A stretch of DNA of 5,774 nt from Nitrospirota bacterium (GCA_021787505.1 JAJYLU010000146.1:1-5774); one strand, 5' to 3'; shown: positions 1 to 4,611, counted from the stretch's first letter. A program made the numbers and translations. The notes: generated by a model not told the origin, from the letters alone.

Positions 1-257
1 TTGAGGTCCGAAAAAAGAGGGGATTTCTTCTCCGCCTGAAAATACTTGAGGTTCGCCACCCTCTTGCTGGTTACTATTCCCATTTTTTCGAGGTTATCGA
101 GCTCTCTCTTCACGCCTGAAGGGTTTTTCCTTAAAAGGGTCGCCATTTCTCTCACGTAAAATTTTTCTTCGGGATTATTAAGGAGAAGGGCCAGAAGGTC
201 AGCTCTTATTGAGGAGGAGAATAAACTTTTCAGTGTATCCCTTGCTTGTTTTGACAT
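1..257 (-). CDS. Winged-helix transcriptional regulator, partial (3' end outside window)
   Basis: The minus-strand frame is open from an ATG at 257 to the left edge, giving 85 codons with no stop. Residues about 15-62 form a winged helix-turn-helix: a first helix after SSSIRADLLALLL, then YVREMATLLRKNPSGVKREL as helix-turn-recognition helix, then LDNLEKMGIV. Residues 63-75 (TSKRVANLKYFQAE) form the wing. The end, EKKSPLFSDL, resembles the motif that closes the DNA-binding part of ArsR/MarR-like winged-helix proteins, some of which continue into a nucleotidyltransferase domain; whether this one does cannot be seen. The start fits the family, but there is no clear Shine-Dalgarno sequence before it. 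Its codons look more AT-rich than those of the genes to the right. The DNA target is unknown. The fold call is fairly secure; the family is tentative. Confidence 0.75.
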   Translation of the reverse strand, partial: MSKQARDTLKSLFSSSIRADLLALLLNNPEEKFYVREMATLLRKNPSGVKRELDNLEKMGIVTSKRVANLKYFQAEKKSPLFSDL

Positions 258-311
258 TCTGTTTATGACTTTACAACACAATAACCGGCTTTGTCAACAA
301 AAAAATTCATT

Positions 312-339
312 TTAATAACATTTTTATTTTGCAGGTCAA
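312..339 (-). promoter_or_regulatory. Candidate promoter of the winged-helix gene
   Basis: Read on the minus strand, TTGACC (339-334) lies 16 bp before TATTAA (317-312), which carries an extended TG (320-319). Transcription would start near 305, about 48 nt before the ATG at 257. A second box set lies closer: a perfect TTGACA (297-292) 16 bp before TGTAAA (275-270), which would give an almost leaderless mRNA. Both -35 boxes lie inside a direct repeat GTCAACAAA (293-301 and 335-343, plus-strand reading). Assigned by consensus matching only. Confidence 0.35.
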
Positions 340-599
340 CAAAGCTCTCATTCTTTGTAACAGTTCGGCATAAAATTAGTACAACAAAATATGCGATTAG
401 GTACAAATGGACCGAATTATTGCAGGATCGGACAGTTTAAGAATACAACCGTTTCAGGGCTTAAACGATCATTCACCATCTATCAACTCAAGTGCTCAAT
501 AAGTCAACGTTACCATAATAACAGCGTAATTTAACAACATTTTACCGTCTAAGATGGTCCCTTAAGTCGATCGACGGGAGTGCATTATGACAGTGGGAC

Positions 600-617
600 A
601 AAATCCGCTAAGAGCGG
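600..617 (-). terminator. Weak intrinsic terminator after nfo
   Basis: On the minus strand the nfo stop codon is followed 6 nt later by CCGCT-CTT-AGCGG (617-605) and then ATTTT. The 5-bp GC-rich stem with a 3-nt loop and a short T run is the minimal form of a Rho-independent terminator. The T run is only four bases, so termination may be incomplete. Confidence 0.4.
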
Positions 618-623
618 CAGGAG

Positions 624-1484
624 CTAATGCGCCGACGGCATTTCCCGGAGCAGTTCTCTTACAACCCGAAGATTCCTGAGGTCGTCCCCCTCTTTTTTTT
701 TCGGCGTTTCGAGGATCAGAGGAAGTTCCGAAAAAAAAGGATGACCAAGGAACCTCCTGAACCCTTCAACTCCTATCCTTCCGTTTCCGATATGTTCGTG
801 TCTGTCGAGGCCCGAGGACATAGGCCCCTTAGAATCATTCAGATGGACAAGTTTGAGTCCGCGTTTGCCAATGTGTTTCCTGATATCGTCCGCCAGGACC
901 TCGACGCCCTCCTGAGAAGCGATATCATATCCCGCGGCAAAGGCATGGCAGGTGTCCAGACAGATGCCTGCGATGAGTCCTGCGGGAACACGGCCGACGA
1001 TATCCGCAATATCCCCGATCTTCGACGTGATATCTCCCCGTTCGCCGGCCGTATTTTCCAGAAGAAGCCCCGCCCGCCATCCCTCCGCTGCCGCTACCTC
1101 GGCAAGACTGTTCGCCGCCCTCTTTCTCGCCTCCGCCGGGTCTTCCCCGGATGCGCTGCCGGTATGGAGCACAACGTATTGAGCGCCGATAGAGTCGGCG
1201 ATGTTCAGCTCCTCGACCACCATCTCCGTAGATTTTCTCCTGAGAACAGGGTCGGCAGAGGCCAAATTTATCAGGTATGACGTATGGATGACGACCGGTT
1301 TTAAATTAAAGGCCGCCGTCAGCCGCCTGAATGCGGCTATCTCCTCCCGGGACCGCCGGGCAAGGGCCCATCCCCGGGGATTATGGGAAAATATCTGAAA
1401 CGCGGAACAGCCGAGCGCCCTCGCTCTTTCGACGCTCGCGGGCAGACCTCCGGCTATTGACGTGTGCACGCCGATTCTTTGCAT
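624..1484 (-). CDS. nfo: Endonuclease IV (AP endonuclease)
   Basis: This 286-residue protein is a TIM-barrel endonuclease IV, which cuts the backbone 5' of abasic sites and removes blocked 3' ends in base excision repair. All nine ligands expected for the trinuclear zinc site are visible by comparison with E. coli Nfo: H67, H107, E143, D177, H180, H214, D227, H229 and E259. Signature segments are LDTCHAFAAGYD (176-187), HLNDSK (214-219) and DRHEHIG (227-233). The length matches the usual 280-285 residues and the start MQRIGVHTS aligns with the family N-terminus, so the ATG at 1484 is secure. No Shine-Dalgarno sequence precedes it, and the frame is closed by a TGA 15 nt upstream, so no longer start exists. 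It lies 95 bp downstream of the CxxC microprotein gene and may be transcribed separately from its own extended -10. The enzyme acts on DNA in the cytoplasm. Confidence 0.97.
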   Translation of the reverse strand: MQRIGVHTSIAGGLPASVERARALGCSAFQIFSHNPRGWALARRSREEIAAFRRLTAAFNLKPVVIHTSYLINLASADPVLRRKSTEMVVEELNIADSIGAQYVVLHTGSASGEDPAEARKRAANSLAEVAAAEGWRAGLLLENTAGERGDITSKIGDIADIVGRVPAGLIAGICLDTCHAFAAGYDIASQEGVEVLADDIRKHIGKRGLKLVHLNDSKGPMSSGLDRHEHIGNGRIGVEGFRRFLGHPFFSELPLILETPKKKEGDDLRNLRVVRELLREMPSAH

Positions 1485-1490
1485 TGGGAA

Positions 1491-1499
1491 ATAATATCA
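1491..1499 (-). promoter_or_regulatory. Extended -10 of nfo, leaderless arrangement
   Basis: On the minus strand TGA-TATTAT (1499-1491) matches an extended -10 (TGnTATAAT, one mismatch) and ends 6 nt before the nfo ATG. Initiation 7 nt after the box would fall on the A of the start codon at 1484. This fits the absence of any Shine-Dalgarno sequence. No good -35 box is present (TGCGGA at the 17-bp spacing), which extended -10 promoters can tolerate. Confidence 0.4.
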
Positions 1500-1522
1500 C
1501 AGGCATGGGCTGTTCCGCAGGG

Positions 1523-1554
1523 CTGCAGCCTGCAGACGAAGGTCCCGCTGCAGG
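1523..1554. repeat. Triple CTGCAG cluster with hairpin potential
   Basis: CTGCAG occurs three times in 31 bp (1523-1528, 1530-1535, 1548-1553). CCTGCAG (1529-1535) and CTGCAGG (1548-1554) form a perfect 7-bp inverted repeat around a 12-nt loop. The element fills the gap between the CxxC microprotein gene and nfo. It has no T run, so it is not a standard terminator; a REP-like element, an mRNA-processing hairpin or a protein site are all possible. Confidence 0.45.
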
Positions 1555-1579
1555 TATTTACATTTCGTGTCCGCTTAGG

Positions 1580-1708
1580 TCAATGTCCTCCGTGTATGAG
1601 GATCGGCAGACACCTCACGCAGACGAACTTTTCAACGCCCTCTGATATGCATTGCAGACACACCCTCTCTTTATCCGTTGCGCCGCACACAAAACATTTC
1701 GCAGACAT
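1580..1708 (-). CDS. 42-residue CxxC zinc-ribbon-like microprotein
   Basis: A short minus-strand gene encodes 42 residues from an ATG at 1708 to a TGA at 1582-1580. A full AAGGAGG Shine-Dalgarno sequence (1722-1716) lies 7 nt before the ATG, which is the main support for it being real. The protein has three CxxC pairs, C5/C8, C17/C20 and C30/C33, plus H39 and H42 at the C-terminus. It has no signal peptide or membrane helix. Six cysteines and two histidines in 42 residues are enough to bind one or two zinc ions or another metal centre. Only 17 bp separate it from the DUF1858 gene upstream, and its Shine-Dalgarno sequence starts 4 nt after that stop codon, so the two are almost certainly one transcript and perhaps translationally linked. 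I do not recognise a named family. A redox-active thiol or metal-binding partner of the DUF1858 protein is an inference. Confidence 0.82.
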   Translation of the reverse strand: MSAKCFVCGATDKERVCLQCISEGVEKFVCVRCLPILIHGGH

Positions 1709-1725
1709 AGTGAGTCCTCCTTCAT

Positions 1726-1950
1726 CTAAGCGTCGGGTACTTCCGACAGTTCATTGATCTCTTTAACGATCTTCTCGGGGTCCAGGTTGTGCATCATCGA
1801 GCCGAACGAGATCGACTCCATATTGATCCCGGGACAGGTAAAACATCCGCCGCCGAAATACTTCTGTATCACGTCACTTGCCCCAGGGTTCTCCCGTATC
1901 ACGTCTCCGATGACCGAATCCTTCGTAACCGGTTTCTTTGTAGCGTTCAT
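1726..1950 (-). CDS. DUF1858 redox-disulfide domain protein (hybrid-cluster-associated type)
   Basis: This 74-residue cytoplasmic protein matches the small DUF1858 family, whose hybrid-cluster-associated subgroup (TIGR03980 type) is named after occurrence beside hybrid cluster protein genes. The domain spans about residues 8-68: VTKDSVIGDVIRENPGASDV, then the loop YFGGGCFTCPGI with C36-x2-C39, then SMMHNLDPEKIVKEINEL. The two cysteines are the presumed redox-active disulfide or metal ligands; the biochemical role of the family is not settled. The length is normal. The ATG at 1950 has AAGGAGG (1962-1956) 5 nt upstream. It leads a probable two-gene unit with the CxxC microprotein. A TATACT -10 (1987-1982) and a Crp/Fnr-type palindrome centred at 2016.5 lie upstream, so control by a Crp/Fnr activator is likely. 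No hybrid cluster protein gene is in the window. Confidence 0.9.
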   Translation of the reverse strand: MNATKKPVTKDSVIGDVIRENPGASDVIQKYFGGGCFTCPGINMESISFGSMMHNLDPEKIVKEINELSEVPDA

Positions 1951-1981
1951 GTCATCCTCCTTATGTTTATTTCTTGATTCA

Positions 1982-1987
1982 AGTATA
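1982..1987 (-). promoter_or_regulatory. -10 box of the DUF1858/CxxC unit
   Basis: TATACT read on the minus strand (1987-1982) differs from TATAAT by one base. The predicted start is near 1975, leaving a leader of about 25 nt that contains the AAGGAGG ribosome site. No -35 box is evident; the operator centred at 2016.5 occupies that position, as expected for an activator-dependent promoter. Confidence 0.55.
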
Positions 1988-2008
1988 GAACCAATGCCGG
2001 AGAAAATG

Positions 2009-2024
2009 TATGACGCGCGTCATA
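2009..2024 (-). promoter_or_regulatory. Crp/Fnr-type operator 1 (TATGAC-N4-GTCATA), class II position
   Basis: TATGACGCGCGTCATA is a perfect palindrome, and the symmetry extends to 18 bp (2008-2025). The core TGA-N6-TCA is the geometry bound by Crp/Fnr dimers. The centre (2016.5) lies 29.5 bp from the start of the minus-strand TATACT, about -41.5 from the expected start, which is the classical class II activation site. A copy with the same arms lies at 2077-2092, and a Crp/Fnr gene lies close by. Confidence 0.72.
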
Positions 2025-2076
2025 CCGTATCGTCCAGCGTCCGCATTCGCAGTGATGGGCGCCACCGCGTCCGGTT

Positions 2077-2092
2077 TATGACGACGGTCATA
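2077..2092 (+). promoter_or_regulatory. Crp/Fnr-type operator 2 (TATGAC-N4-GTCATA), class II position
   Basis: TATGACGACGGTCATA has the same perfect 6-bp arms as operator 1 with a different 4-bp centre. Its centre (2084.5) lies 29.5 bp upstream of the plus-strand TATACT at 2114, again about -41.5. The operator centres are 68 bp apart. Conservation of the arms with a variable centre argues for a protein-binding site. Confidence 0.72.
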
Positions 2093-2113
2093 GATACTTC
2101 AGACGCGCCGGGA

Positions 2114-2119
2114 TATACT
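2114..2119 (+). promoter_or_regulatory. -10 box of the membrane-protein gene
   Basis: TATACT at 2114-2119 is identical to the -10 of the divergent promoter. Transcription would begin near 2126 and leave a leader of about 57 nt. No -35 consensus is present at 2091-2096; operator 2 overlaps that region. In the leader, CAGGGC (2143-2148) and GCCCTG (2163-2168) form a 6-bp hairpin just before the ribosome site, which might affect mRNA stability or translation. Confidence 0.55.
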
Positions 2120-2182
2120 CGTATCAGGAAATGAGAAGAACACAGGGCAACCACGGAGGGTCGCCCTGCAAGAGGAGGAACC

Positions 2183-2590
2183 ATGGACAGATTTGTGATG
2201 AATTTCATTATCGCGAGCATTATCTATCTCGGGGTTGCGTCAGTACTCGGCGTATGCATGCTGGGGGACGAATCGCTTCTAGCCCTCAAATTCGTGCATT
2301 CCCACATGATGCTGCTTGGGTGGGTGTCGATGATGATCTACGGTGTGGGCTATCACGTGCTGCCCCGGTTTTCCGGCAGGCCGCTCAGATATCCTAAGAT
2401 AGGGGAACTGCAGATCTGGGCTGCCAATATCGGGCTTCTGGGGATGCTTCTCTTTTACGCCTTGGGGGTTTACAATCCTTCGGATGCTCTCCGGACGCTG
2501 ACAGTGGCATTCGGGGCGACAGAAGCTCTTTCGATCGCACTATTCCTTTACAATATGCTCGCCACTCTTCTTCCGAAGGCAGGACATTAG
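2183..2590 (+). CDS. Small four-helix membrane protein resembling part of haem-copper oxidase subunit I
   Basis: This 135-residue inner-membrane protein has four predicted helices at about residues 5-27, 34-60, 74-97 and 104-130. The second helix, with FVHSHMMLLGWVSMM followed by YHVLPRFSGRPL, resembles helix II of cbb3-type oxidase and nitric oxide reductase subunit I, where a histidine ligates the low-spin haem. Candidate ligands are H39, H41 and H58. A full subunit I has about 12 helices and further ligands in later helices, including those for copper or iron; none is present here. It is therefore a stand-alone stub, neither an oxidase nor obviously broken: it has its own promoter, an AGGAGG ribosome site (2173-2178) 4 nt before the ATG, and a clean stop. 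Haem binding as a dimer, electron transfer or gas sensing are possibilities, all inferred. It is divergent from the DUF1858 unit, shares its operator type, and converges on the Crp/Fnr gene 14 bp away. Confidence 0.85.
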   Translation: MDRFVMNFIIASIIYLGVASVLGVCMLGDESLLALKFVHSHMMLLGWVSMMIYGVGYHVLPRFSGRPLRYPKIGELQIWAANIGLLGMLLFYALGVYNPSDALRTLTVAFGATEALSIALFLYNMLATLLPKAGH

Positions 2591-2604
2591 GCAGAGATAT
2601 GGGA

Positions 2605-3273
2605 CTACGTAAGGGATCTGAGCCTTTCCAGGTCCCTGACGATGATCTTGCCGGCCTTGGTGCTTACGAGTCCTGCCTTCGATAATTTGCTCATAGTCCT
2701 GATCGAGGTCTCGACTGTCGTCCCGACCATCTCTGCGATGTCCTGCTTGGTGAGCTTCATATTGATGGCCACCCCCTCGGACGTCTTTTCTCCCGCCTTG
2801 TCCGACAACTTCAGAAGGAGCGACGCGATCCTCGATTCGACTTTTTCGAGGGCGATGCTCTTCAGGGTTTCATGAGAACCCTTGATACGGTCGCCGATGT
2901 TCGTCGCCATGCAATACATGAGGTTGGGGAACCTGTCGATGACGCTCATCAGGTTCCTCCGCGATATCTTGACTACCTCGGTGTCCTCCATCGCTACTGC
3001 ATTTGCGGGGTAGGGGAAGCCCCTCAGGACCGCTATACCGCCAAAAAAATCATTCGGAGATATGATCTCCAGGATGATCTCCTTGCCGTCATGTGAGATC
3101 TTCGTGATTTTCACCTTGCCTTTTTTCACGATATAAAGCCATTCGGAAGGGTCGCCCTCGGAAAAAATCGCCTCTTTTTTCCCGTATCTCCCTGACAGAA
3201 AATAGGGGGAGATCTCCGTCGCCTCACCCGCTGACAGCGTGTTGAAGATCGCAACCTGTCTCAGGTCGAACAT
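2605..3273 (-). CDS. Crp/Fnr-family transcriptional regulator (non-cAMP type)
   Basis: This 222-residue protein has the usual Crp/Fnr length and layout. An N-terminal cyclic-nucleotide-binding-like beta barrel (about 9-120) contains FSEGDPSEWLYIVKKGKVKI. A dimerisation helix follows (about 122-157), then a winged helix-turn-helix with LTKQDIAEMVGTTVETSIRT (174-193). In the recognition helix E188 and R192 align with E181 and R185 of E. coli CRP, the residues that read TGA half-sites. The cAMP pocket is not conserved: CRP E72, R82 and S83 correspond to G79, P89 and A90. It lacks the cysteine set of FNR, having only C121, so neither cAMP nor a [4Fe-4S] cluster is the likely signal. H61 and H134 are the only histidines; the effector is unknown. 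No Shine-Dalgarno sequence precedes the ATG at 3273, no alternative ATG, GTG or TTG start exists before the upstream in-frame TGA, and the leader appears very short. It is the obvious candidate to bind the two TATGAC-N4-GTCATA sites. No such site lies in its own promoter. Confidence 0.92.
   Translation of the reverse strand: MFDLRQVAIFNTLSAGEATEISPYFLSGRYGKKEAIFSEGDPSEWLYIVKKGKVKITKISHDGKEIILEIISPNDFFGGIAVLRGFPYPANAVAMEDTEVVKISRRNLMSVIDRFPNLMYCMATNIGDRIKGSHETLKSIALEKVESRIASLLLKLSDKAGEKTSEGVAINMKLTKQDIAEMVGTTVETSIRTMSKLSKAGLVSTKAGKIIVRDLERLRSLT
2612..2637 (+). terminator. Possible hairpin terminator of the membrane-protein gene
   Basis: AGGGATCTG (2612-2620) pairs with CAGGTCCCT (2629-2637) around an 8-nt loop, with one U-G wobble in the plus-strand RNA. 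It begins 21 nt after the membrane-protein stop, inside the 3' end of the convergent Crp/Fnr gene. No T run follows, so it may only block exonucleases or may be incidental to coding. Confidence 0.25.
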
Positions 3274-3294
3274 GGGGGTAGCATAATAAATATT

Positions 3295-3323
3295 ATTGTA
3301 AATTACAACAGATCAACTACAAT
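3295..3323. promoter_or_regulatory. Overlapping antiparallel promoters between the Crp/Fnr and GGDEF genes
   Basis: ATTGTA (3295-3300) and TACAAT (3318-3323) are inverted copies. Read rightwards, TTGTAA (3296-3301), 16 bp, TACAAT (3318-3323) makes a promoter for the GGDEF gene. Read leftwards, TTGTAG (3322-3317), 16 bp, TACAAT (3300-3295) makes one for the Crp/Fnr gene. Each -10 overlaps the other's -35, so the two should compete. A second leftward -10 candidate is TATTAT (3288-3283), which would give a nearly leaderless mRNA. A dyad TTGTAA-A-TTACAA (3296-3308) lies within the region and could be an operator. Confidence 0.4.
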
Positions 3324-3469
3324 GGAATCAAAGGGTAAGCGCAGCGCGGAGACCGGGAAATGATGCCTGACGCCGAAAATCGCCGGGACATTTACCGGGT
3401 ACGACACAAGTGGCAAGGGATCGGGAAAAAGCGGGGCTCATTTTGGGAAAAAGGAGTGGAGCATATATC

Positions 3470-4399
3470 GTGGCAGCAGAGAGCAGATCCGACAAAGCGC
3501 GGAGCAGCATGCCTCCGGTGAACAAGATACTGGTCGTCGACGACGACGACCAGATTACGAAACTGCTCGATTTATTCCTGATCTCGAAGGGGTACCAGTG
3601 CGAAACCGCATCCAGCGGCAAGAGTGCGCTTGAAAAAGCCGAAAGCGACGTATTCGACATCGTGATTACGGACATAAAAATGCCCGGGATGGATGGCATT
3701 GCGCTCACAGAAGAACTCATAAAGAAGCATCCGGATGTCACCGTAATGATCATGACGGCGTTCACCTCCGAGTATTCAGAAGAAGATGCCATACGCACCG
3801 GCGCCAGCGATTTCATCAGGAAGCCATTCACCCTGGCAGAATTTTCTGCCCGCCTGCAAAGAATGATCCGCGACCGGAACAGGATGTACGATCTTCAGGA
3901 CCTCGCCTTTTTCGACGCCCTCACCGGCCTGCCCAACAGGAAAATGTTTCTCGACAGGACGACCCAGGCCCTGGAACATGCGAAGAGATTCCCTCACATG
4001 TTTGCGCTCCTCTTTCTGGACGTGGACAACTTCAAGATGATCAATGATTCATTCGGCCACAATGCGGGAGATCTTCTTTTGCAGGAGATCGCCGCCAGAT
4101 TGTCGGATGGCCTGCGCAAGTCCGAAACCGTCGCAAGGATATCAGGGGATGAGTTCATCGTCACGGCTACGATCAACAAGGCAGATGACGCCGCCGTGAT
4201 CGCGGCGAGGATTCTCGACTCTCTTTCGCCCCCCTTCAACCTCCAGGGACACACCTGCTGGGTAAGTTGTAGCATCGGCATAAGCGTGTATCCTGCAGAC
4301 GGAGACAACGTCGACATCCTGCTGAAAAAAGCCGACTCGGCGATGTATCAGGTCAAAGAAGCAGGCGGAAATAACTACGGATTCTATAAGGGACGATAA
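3470..4399 (+). CDS. Response regulator with C-terminal GGDEF domain (diguanylate cyclase)
   Basis: From the GTG at 3470 the product is 309 residues. The receiver domain (about 18-130) has the acidic pair in LVVDDDDQ (24-27), phospho-acceptor D68 in ITDIKMPGMDG, T96 and K118. A helical linker (about 131-144) joins it to a GGDEF domain (about 145-305) beginning DALTGLPNRKMF, with metal ligand D184 in LDVDNFK, N192, and the active-site motif SGDEF (225-229). It should make cyclic di-GMP from two GTP in the cytoplasm when phosphorylated, as in WspR/PleD-type regulators. The inhibitory site is RKSE (216-219) where RxxD is usual. The start is uncertain: GTG 3470 is preferred because GGAG (3458-3461) lies 8 nt upstream with a further AAGGAG at 3451. 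An in-frame GTG at 3410 adds 20 residues, and ATG 3509 gives 296. No histidine kinase is adjacent, so its partner is elsewhere. The leader of about 140 nt contains an imperfect 10-bp inverted repeat (3353-3362 with 3389-3398). Confidence 0.93.
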   Translation: MAAESRSDKARSSMPPVNKILVVDDDDQITKLLDLFLISKGYQCETASSGKSALEKAESDVFDIVITDIKMPGMDGIALTEELIKKHPDVTVMIMTAFTSEYSEEDAIRTGASDFIRKPFTLAEFSARLQRMIRDRNRMYDLQDLAFFDALTGLPNRKMFLDRTTQALEHAKRFPHMFALLFLDVDNFKMINDSFGHNAGDLLLQEIAARLSDGLRKSETVARISGDEFIVTATINKADDAAVIAARILDSLSPPFNLQGHTCWVSCSIGISVYPADGDNVDILLKKADSAMYQVKEAGGNNYGFYKGR

Positions 4400-4611
4400 A
4401 AGAAACGCTCTAAAGAGGATTATTGCACCCTGAGCAAGGCTTGTCACATACCTTCTGAGGCCTATTTCTCTTTTGTTTATAAGGCATTTCTACATATACT
4501 GCATCAGGTAACTCACTTAATACCTCTACAGTTTCTAAAATTAGAATTTATAGGTGACCTATTTTTTTTGCTTGACAATATCCATAAAGCATGGTTTCAT
4601 ATAATCATTAA

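Larger units (their letters stand above)
258..623. other. AT-rich intergenic spacer
   Basis: This 366-bp stretch separates nfo from the winged-helix gene. It holds the promoter-like boxes at 270-339, a 10-bp palindrome GTCGATCGAC at 566-575 and the small nfo terminator at 600-617. I found no convincing gene: the longest plus-strand reading from the ATG at 391 is 48 codons, with no Shine-Dalgarno sequence and no recognisable composition. Several CAACA-type words recur (273, 296, 338, 382, 534), but with no regular spacing beyond the 42-bp GTCAACAAA pair. Confidence 0.5.

Noticed and set aside
264..269. Single TATGAC half-sites at 264-269 and 586-591 as further Crp/Fnr operators
   Set aside because: Neither has a matching GTCATA arm 4 bp away, and neither is correctly placed before a -10 box.
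391..537. A 48-codon plus-strand frame in the AT-rich spacer
   Set aside because: There is no Shine-Dalgarno sequence, no domain-like composition and no neighbouring plus-strand gene to join.
627..1280. A 217-codon plus-strand open frame opposite nfo, and other plus-strand frames over 952-1757
   Set aside because: They lie antisense to a gene with all nine metal ligands of endonuclease IV, are Arg/Pro-rich in the manner of antisense frames, and match no family I recognise.
2141..2182. Resemblance to the start of a GEMM cyclic di-GMP riboswitch (CACAGGGCAACC followed by GGGTCGC)
   Set aside because: The loop-bearing helix would be only two base pairs and the second helix is missing, because the ribosome site and ATG follow at once. 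The CAGGGC/GCCCTG hairpin explains the similarity more simply.
3282..3284. A leftward ATG starting a 7-codon upstream frame that overlaps the Crp/Fnr start
   Set aside because: It has no ribosome site and lies at or beside the predicted transcription start; too little evidence for a regulatory upstream frame.
3322..3363. A 13-codon plus-strand frame starting ATGGAATCAAAG
   Set aside because: Its ATG overlaps the putative -10 box and no ribosome site precedes it.
3994..4447. Minus-strand frames opposite the GGDEF domain
   Set aside because: They are antisense to a well-conserved catalytic domain and resemble no family.
4553..4571. A sigma-54 promoter (GG ... TTGC)
   Set aside because: The GG and GC are 15 nt apart; sigma-54 promoters need 10 nt.
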